Shown here: positions 60,587 through 64,000 of the stretch, piece after piece
Layout of the letters: every line of letters begins with the position of its first letter
Numbering within the stretch: the first letter of the stretch is position 1
Assembly: GCA_963762425.1 (NCBI GenBank)
Contig: CAVXKY010000004.1
Span: forward strand, 124,001-188,000
DNA from: REEB95 sp963762425
Lineage (GTDB): Bacteria; Pseudomonadota; Alphaproteobacteria; ATCC43930; CGMCC-115725
Length of the DNA: 64,000 nt
Direction: 5' to 3'
Program-made: the position numbers and the translations under genes
Notes under the pieces: model-generated
The model's input: the letters and a program-made list of their open reading frames with translations, nothing else
Databases searched by the model: none
What the model was told of the DNA's origin: nothing

Positions 60587-60906
60587 GCGCCGAGCCCCGC
60601 ATCGTCAAGCCCAAGGGCCGGCTCGACGCCGCCACCGGGCCGGCCTTGGAAGCCGAACTGGCGGCGGCCACCGGCGGCGGCGGCGCGCGCCTCCTGCTCG
60701 ACTTCTCGGAACTGGTCTATATCAGCAGCGCGGGCCTGCGCGTCGTCCTGCTCGCGGCCAAGAAGGTGAAGGCGTCGAACGGGCGCCTCGCCTTGTGCTC
60801 GCTCAATCCGCAGATCGCCGAGGTGTTCAAGATCAGCGGTTTCGACGCGATCATCGACATCCACCCTTCGCCCGACAGCGCCCTGGCGCGGCTCAAGGCG
60901 CCCTGA
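60583..60906 (+). CDS. STAS-domain anti-sigma factor antagonist (second)
   Basis: A 107-residue STAS protein beginning at a TTG that overlaps the previous stop (TTGA). PRIVKPKGRLDAATGPALEA, LLDFSELVYISSAGLRVVLL (SSAG phospho-site) and GRLALCSLNPQIAEVFKISG match RsbV/SpoIIAA. The pair of STAS genes may give two antagonists for one RsbW-like kinase, or one each for two targets. Confidence 0.92.
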   Translation: MSAEPRIVKPKGRLDAATGPALEAELAAATGGGGARLLLDFSELVYISSAGLRVVLLAAKKVKASNGRLALCSLNPQIAEVFKISGFDAIIDIHPSPDSALARLKAP

Positions 60907-61030
60907 CCGCGCTTCCCGTAAACCCGGAAAATCTCCCCTTCTGCGGCGCGGCACCACACCCCCATCCGGCCCTGCGGGCTGCTATGATCGGGGCATCTTC
61001 TGGGACAACCGGGCTTGGGAGGCTTCCGTT

Positions 61031-61546
61031 ATGACACGCATCCTCGCGGTTTTGCTGCTGGCATTTTTGGGCGCTTCGCCCGCCTGGGCGCAATCCTCCG
61101 GCATATCCGTGCAGCAACCTTGGGCGCGCGCGACGCCGGGCGGCACCACCAACGGCGCGGTCTACATGACCATCGTCAACAGCGGCGCGTCCAGCGACCA
61201 GCTGGTGGCGGCTTCGACGCCGGTCGCGGGTTCGGCCCAGCTCCACGAGATGTCGATGACCAACGGCGTGATGCAGATGCGGCCCATTCCGGCGCTCGAC
61301 GTGGCGCCGGGGGCGACGGTCGCGCTCGCGCCCGGCGGCTATCACATCATGCTGCTCGGCCTGAAACACCCGCTCAAGGACGGCGACAGCTTCCCCATGA
61401 CCCTGACCTTCGCCAAATCGGGCAAACAGGATGTCGTGGTTTCGGTCGCCAAGGTGGGCGCGACCCAGCCCAATTCCATGGGCGCCATGCCGGGCATGAA
61501 CGGCGGCGGCACCATGAATTCCATGCCCGGCATGAACATGAAATAG
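61031..61546 (+). CDS. Periplasmic copper chaperone PCu(A)C
   Basis: A 171-residue exported protein (signal ILAVLLLAFLGASPAWAQ) with the PCu(A)C motif. QQPWARATPGGTTNGAVYM, then LHEMSMTNGVMQMRPI and GGYHIMLLGLKHPLKDGD provide the His and Met ligands. The C-terminal MGAMPGMNGGGTMNSMPGMN is an extra Met-rich tail that may add copper sites. PCu(A)C proteins deliver Cu to the CuA centre of cytochrome c oxidase, often with Sco proteins; no sco gene is in view. Confidence 0.9.
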   Translation: MTRILAVLLLAFLGASPAWAQSSGISVQQPWARATPGGTTNGAVYMTIVNSGASSDQLVAASTPVAGSAQLHEMSMTNGVMQMRPIPALDVAPGATVALAPGGYHIMLLGLKHPLKDGDSFPMTLTFAKSGKQDVVVSVAKVGATQPNSMGAMPGMNGGGTMNSMPGMNMK

Positions 61547-61595
61547 GGCGGGCGGGGCGGGCGCCGGAAGCGGCCCGCCGTCATCGGCTCGACGT

Positions 61596-61757
61596 TCAGC
61601 CGCTCGGCATGCGCGCCTCGAGATCGGCGGCCACCTCGTCGCAAGCCTTGGCCAGTTCGAAATATTCCCGGCGCAATTCGGGGTATTGCGCTTCCTGCGC
61701 CAGTTCCCGGTAGCGCGCCGCTTGGTCCCACCAATAATCCGTTTCGCTCACGTTCAT
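61596..61757 (-). CDS. 53-residue small helical protein
   Basis: An ATG preceded by GGGAGGGATC opens 53 codons: NVSETDYWWDQAARYRELAQ, EAQYPELRREYFELAKACDE, VAADLEARMPSG. The Tyr-Trp opening followed by a charged helix with RELAxxAxxPELRREY is a pattern I recall from many short alphaproteobacterial proteins of unknown role. The strong ribosome site and codon usage support it. Confidence 0.65.
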   Translation of the reverse strand: MNVSETDYWWDQAARYRELAQEAQYPELRREYFELAKACDEVAADLEARMPSG

Positions 61758-61800
61758 GATCCCTCCCGCATAAAAGGGTTGTCGGCAGGCGTATCGGCAA

Positions 61801-61831
61801 AAAACGCCCGGCTTTTTCTGCCGGGCGTTTT
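61801..61831 (-). terminator. Bidirectional-looking terminator
   Basis: AAAACGCCCGGC pairs perfectly with GCCGGGCGTTTT across a 7-base T-rich loop. The T and A tracts on both sides allow termination in either direction; on the minus strand it ends the lipoprotein gene at 61870. Confidence 0.75.
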
Positions 61832-61869
61832 CGCCGTGACGTGAAGTCTAGGCTCGGGCTAGGCCCGGC

Positions 61870-62118
61870 TTATCGCCAAACCGGCTGGCCGAGATTGACC
61901 ATGGTCGGGCTGGTGACGGCGCCGCCGGTGGCGCCCGCAGCCGCGCCCACCCAGGCGCCGAAAGCCGCGCCCGCCGGGCCGGCGGCAATCGCGCCGATGG
62001 CCGCGCCGGTGGCGCCGCCGAGAAGCGCGCCGCTGCCGGCGCGATCCGCCGGGTTGGTGCCGCAAGCGGAGAGCAACAGCCCCGCCGCAATCACGAGAGT
62101 ACCGATGCGCTTGGACAT
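61870..62118 (-). CDS. Small Gly/Ala-zipper lipoprotein
   Basis: An 82-residue lipoprotein. The signal and lipobox are IGTLVIAAGLLLSACGTNPA, followed by a long Gly/Ala-rich segment (GALLGGATGAAIGAIAAGPA) of glycine-zipper type and the end NLGQPVWR. AAGGA lies eight bases before the chosen ATG; the longer open frame upstream lacks similarity. It is paralogous to the frameshifted lipoprotein at 35167 (LGKPVWR end). Such glycine-zipper proteins sit in the outer membrane; the role is unknown. Confidence 0.75.
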   Translation of the reverse strand: MSKRIGTLVIAAGLLLSACGTNPADRAGSGALLGGATGAAIGAIAAGPAGAAFGAWVGAAAGATGGAVTSPTMVNLGQPVWR

Positions 62119-62375
62119 GGTATCCATCCTTCTCGCTGTGGGTGCCATCCTTTGCTGTGGATGACGAACTCGCAACACGAAAAGGGTGGTTGCGGATCGT
62201 GGCGAAAAATTGGAATTAGCGGGGAAATTCCAGGGCCATCCGCGGTCAGGGGAAACTCGAGGGCGCAGGCCGCCGCCGGGTGCGAAATATCAAGAATAAG
62301 CCATAATCTTTGCACATCCCGGCCACGCACCCGACCCATCCTGTCGATCCTGTCATTTATCCGATGGAGGGTTTC

Positions 62376-62775
62376 ATGCTCCGCCGATATCTGCCGGTAA
62401 TCGCAATCTCCGCTTTTTCCCTTTTGACCGCCGGCTGCTACAGCCCGCCGCCGCCCCCGGAACGGGTCGTCGTGGCGCCGCAATCCGGCCCGATCGAAAT
62501 CGTGCCGCCCGAAGCGCCCGACGAGCACGCCATCGCGATCGCGCCCGGGCCGCCGCCGCCGGCCCGGGTCGAGGCCATCCCCGCGCCGCCTTCCAACGTC
62601 GTCTATTGGGTGCCCGGCCATTGGCGGTGGTATGGCACCGCCGACGGTCATAGCGGCTGGGCGTGGACCGCCGGCTACTACGCCGAGCGGCCCAGCCACA
62701 CCGCGATCTGGATCGACGGCCATTGGCAGCAAAGCTCGCGCCGGTTACGTCTGGGTCGAGGGTTATTGGCGATAA
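62376..62775 (+). CDS. YXWV-type repeat lipoprotein (frameshifted near the end)
   Basis: About 133 residues. The signal and lipobox are YLPVIAISAFSLLTAGCYSP, followed by a Pro-rich linker and repeats of the pattern VYWVPGHWRWYGTADGHSGW, AWTAGYYAERPSHTAIWIDG and HWQQSS. The frame then shifts near 62743, and the next frame completes AGYVWVEGYWR and a stop. The repeated W-x-PGHW / GYW units are the YXWGXW-type motif of envelope proteins. GGAGG is five bases before the ATG. The span of 3n+1 supports one inserted base. Confidence 0.72.
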
Positions 62776-62837
62776 GCCGGCGTTCCTCGCGTAACCCGGG
62801 ATAGCCGTGGGAATCTCAAGCACGGGAGCATAGGGAC

Positions 62838-62945
62838 ATGAAAATCAGGCATCCGATCGGTGACGTGATCTTGGCGCTGACCCTGCTGGGATCCTTTTTC
62901 AGCCTCTATGTGATCGAACAAGTGGCGATGCGGACATTGGACTGA
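62838..62945 (+). CDS. 35-residue single-helix membrane peptide
   Basis: KIRHPIGDVILALTLLGSFF followed by SLYVIEQVAMRTLD encodes one membrane helix with a positively charged N-terminus, ending 33 bases before pqiA. The ribosome site is weak (AGGGAC). The position and topology suggest a small partner of the PqiA-like protein, but this is inference. Confidence 0.5.
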   Translation: MKIRHPIGDVILALTLLGSFFSLYVIEQVAMRTLD

Positions 62946-62978
62946 CGCCGGTTCCGTCTTGGCTGCGGAGAAGGCTTC

Positions 62979-64000
62979 ATGTCGGTTGATTTGAGCGCCG
63001 CCGGCCGGGATGTCATCGGCCATGGCGCCGACTGGGTGGCCTGTCCCGATTGCGGGCTCGCCCAGCGCGTGCCGGCGCTCGCCGCCGGAAGCCTCGCCGC
63101 GTGCCGGCGCTGCCGCTGCACGCTGGCGGTGAATACCGGCTACCGCCTCGACGCCGTGCTGGCGGTGGCGCTCGCGGCGCTGATCCTGCTGCTGTTCGCG
63201 ATATCTGTCGCCGCTTTTTCGCCCTCCACGCCTTCGGCGAGATCCGGCAAAGCTGGATCTATAGCGGCGTCGCGGAATTGTGGCGCGAGGGCTTCGGCTT
63301 TCTCGCGCTGATCGTAGCCGGTTTCAGCATCGCGGCGCCGCTGGCTTATCTGGGATTGCTGGTCGCGGTGCTCTCCGGCCTCGGCCTGGGCGCCAATCCC
63401 GCCTGGCTCGGTCCCGCTTTCCGCTGGACGCAATTTCTGCGGCCCTGGGCGATGCCCGAGATTTATGCCGTCGGCGGCTTCGTCGCCTATTCGCGGATGG
63501 AGAAGATCGCGAACGTGGACGTGGGCGCCGGCGGCTGGGCGTTGCTCGCCGCCGCCTTGGCGTTCCTCGCCGTCGACGCGATGATCGACAAGCGCGCGGT
63601 GTGGCGGGCGATCGGGCCGGATGCCGCCATCCGCCCGGGCGAGGATGCAATCGCCTGCCTTTCTTGCGGTCTGCTGGCGCCGGATGCGGGCGAGGGGGCG
63701 CGTTGCCCGCGTTGCGGGGCGGGCTTGCGCCGCCGCAAGCAGGAGGCGCTCGCCCGCACGGCGGCGCTGGTGCTCGCCGCCGCGCTGCTCTACATCCCGG
63801 CCAATTTCCTGCCGGTGCTGACCATCGAGCGTTACGGGCGGATCGAGTCCGACACCATCATGGCCGGCATCCGGGAACTCGCCCATATCGGCGCCTGGCC
63901 GCTGGCGGTCATCGTCTTCCTGGCCAGCATCGTCGTGCCGCTGCTGAAGCTCTTGAGCCTCGCCTGGTTCCTGGCGGCGGAGATGAGAGGATCGCCGCGC
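62979..64000 (+). CDS. Paraquat-inducible protein A (PqiA)-like membrane protein, frameshifted, runs off window
   Basis: PqiA-family inner-membrane protein. The first zinc-ribbon-like Cys set is CPDCGLAQRVPALAAGSLAA, then CRRC, followed by a helix (LDAVLAVALAALILLLFAIS). Near 63217, at a TTTTT run, the frame shifts, and the next frame continues HAFGEIRQSWIYSGVAELWR, GFLALIVAGFSIAAPLAYLG and the second Cys set CLSCGLLAPDAGEGARCPRC. The new domain start LVLAAALLYIPANFLPVLTI repeats the fold. The C-terminus lies beyond the right edge. PqiA works with MCE proteins PqiB/PqiC in lipid transport between membranes; any pqiB would lie to the right. Confidence 0.85.

Noticed and set aside
1..64000. Programmed ribosomal frameshifting or gene decay as the cause of the many frame breaks
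   Set aside because: Breaks lie at varied sites without slippery heptamers or shared signals, and the rest of each gene is fully conserved, unlike pseudogenes.

Overview
The window is about 64 kb of high-GC DNA from an alphaproteobacterium, most likely Rhodospirillales-like. The evidence is an lgt-midA-pgeF arrangement, a MarR/OmpR pair resembling PetP/PetR, a phasin gene with a PhaR-like operator, UbiK and COQ9-like proteins, an alphaproteobacterial-type MoeA start, HprK-related kinase A with a PqqD-like partner, and an ELM1-family protein. Nothing points to a phage or plasmid; the content is chromosomal. I see no rRNA, tRNA, CRISPR array or transposase.

Layout. 1-3.0 kb (minus): pgeF, midA, lgt, hldD. 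3.1-6.2 kb (plus): ubiK, a YbjN-like gene, proC, a TetR/COQ9-like gene and a phasin. 6.3-9.7 kb (minus): MarR regulator, OmpR-type regulator, histidine kinase and MBL hydrolase in one overlapping operon, divergent from ilvE. 10.8-19.8 kb (minus): molybdopterin genes (moaD, moaE, moeA, mobB), pgsA, uvrC, an AT-rich gap, a pteridine-reductase-like SDR and uvrB. 19.3-22.2 kb: cobalamin riboswitch, btuB-like receptor and a membrane protein. 22.3-28 kb (plus): aminotransferase, a DUF6455-like gene, a repetitive basic protein, a sensor kinase and a periplasmic binding protein. 28-31.2 kb (minus): divergent Nramp transporter and malic enzyme, each behind an FNR/FixK box. 31.5-35.4 kb: EF-G-like GTPase, MsrP, micropeptide, lipoprotein. 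35.4-37.3 kb (minus): HprK-related kinase A, PqqD-like chaperone and exported Cys-containing protein. 38-42 kb: LysR, trxB and a large unknown protein. 42-45.6 kb: formate/nitrite channel, DASS transporter, two more FNR-type boxes and a leader or sRNA locus. 45.7-49.1 kb: PAS_5 protein, M24-fold protein with two cupins, small exported proteins. 49.3-53.1 kb: GT39 glycosyltransferase, tandem PAP2 protein, ELM1-family protein. 53.1-60.9 kb: phased CCTCG repeat, Lrp regulator, Na/Pi cotransporter-like protein and a partner-switching and phosphorelay island. 61-64 kb: copper chaperone, small envelope proteins, pqiA running off the right edge.

Two themes link genes. Four or five near-perfect TTGAT-N4-ATCAA boxes sit before metal transport, malate and dicarboxylate metabolism and small proteins, suggesting one low-oxygen regulon. 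The region is also rich in signalling (three histidine kinases, three response regulators or receiver proteins, a PP2C phosphatase, an anti-sigma-type kinase and two STAS proteins).

Caution: more than 20 otherwise well-conserved genes are interrupted by one-base frameshifts, mostly apparent single-base insertions. Their density, and their presence in core genes such as moeA and the aminotransferase, point to sequence-quality errors rather than gene decay. I list these genes as full-span CDS and describe the break in each.
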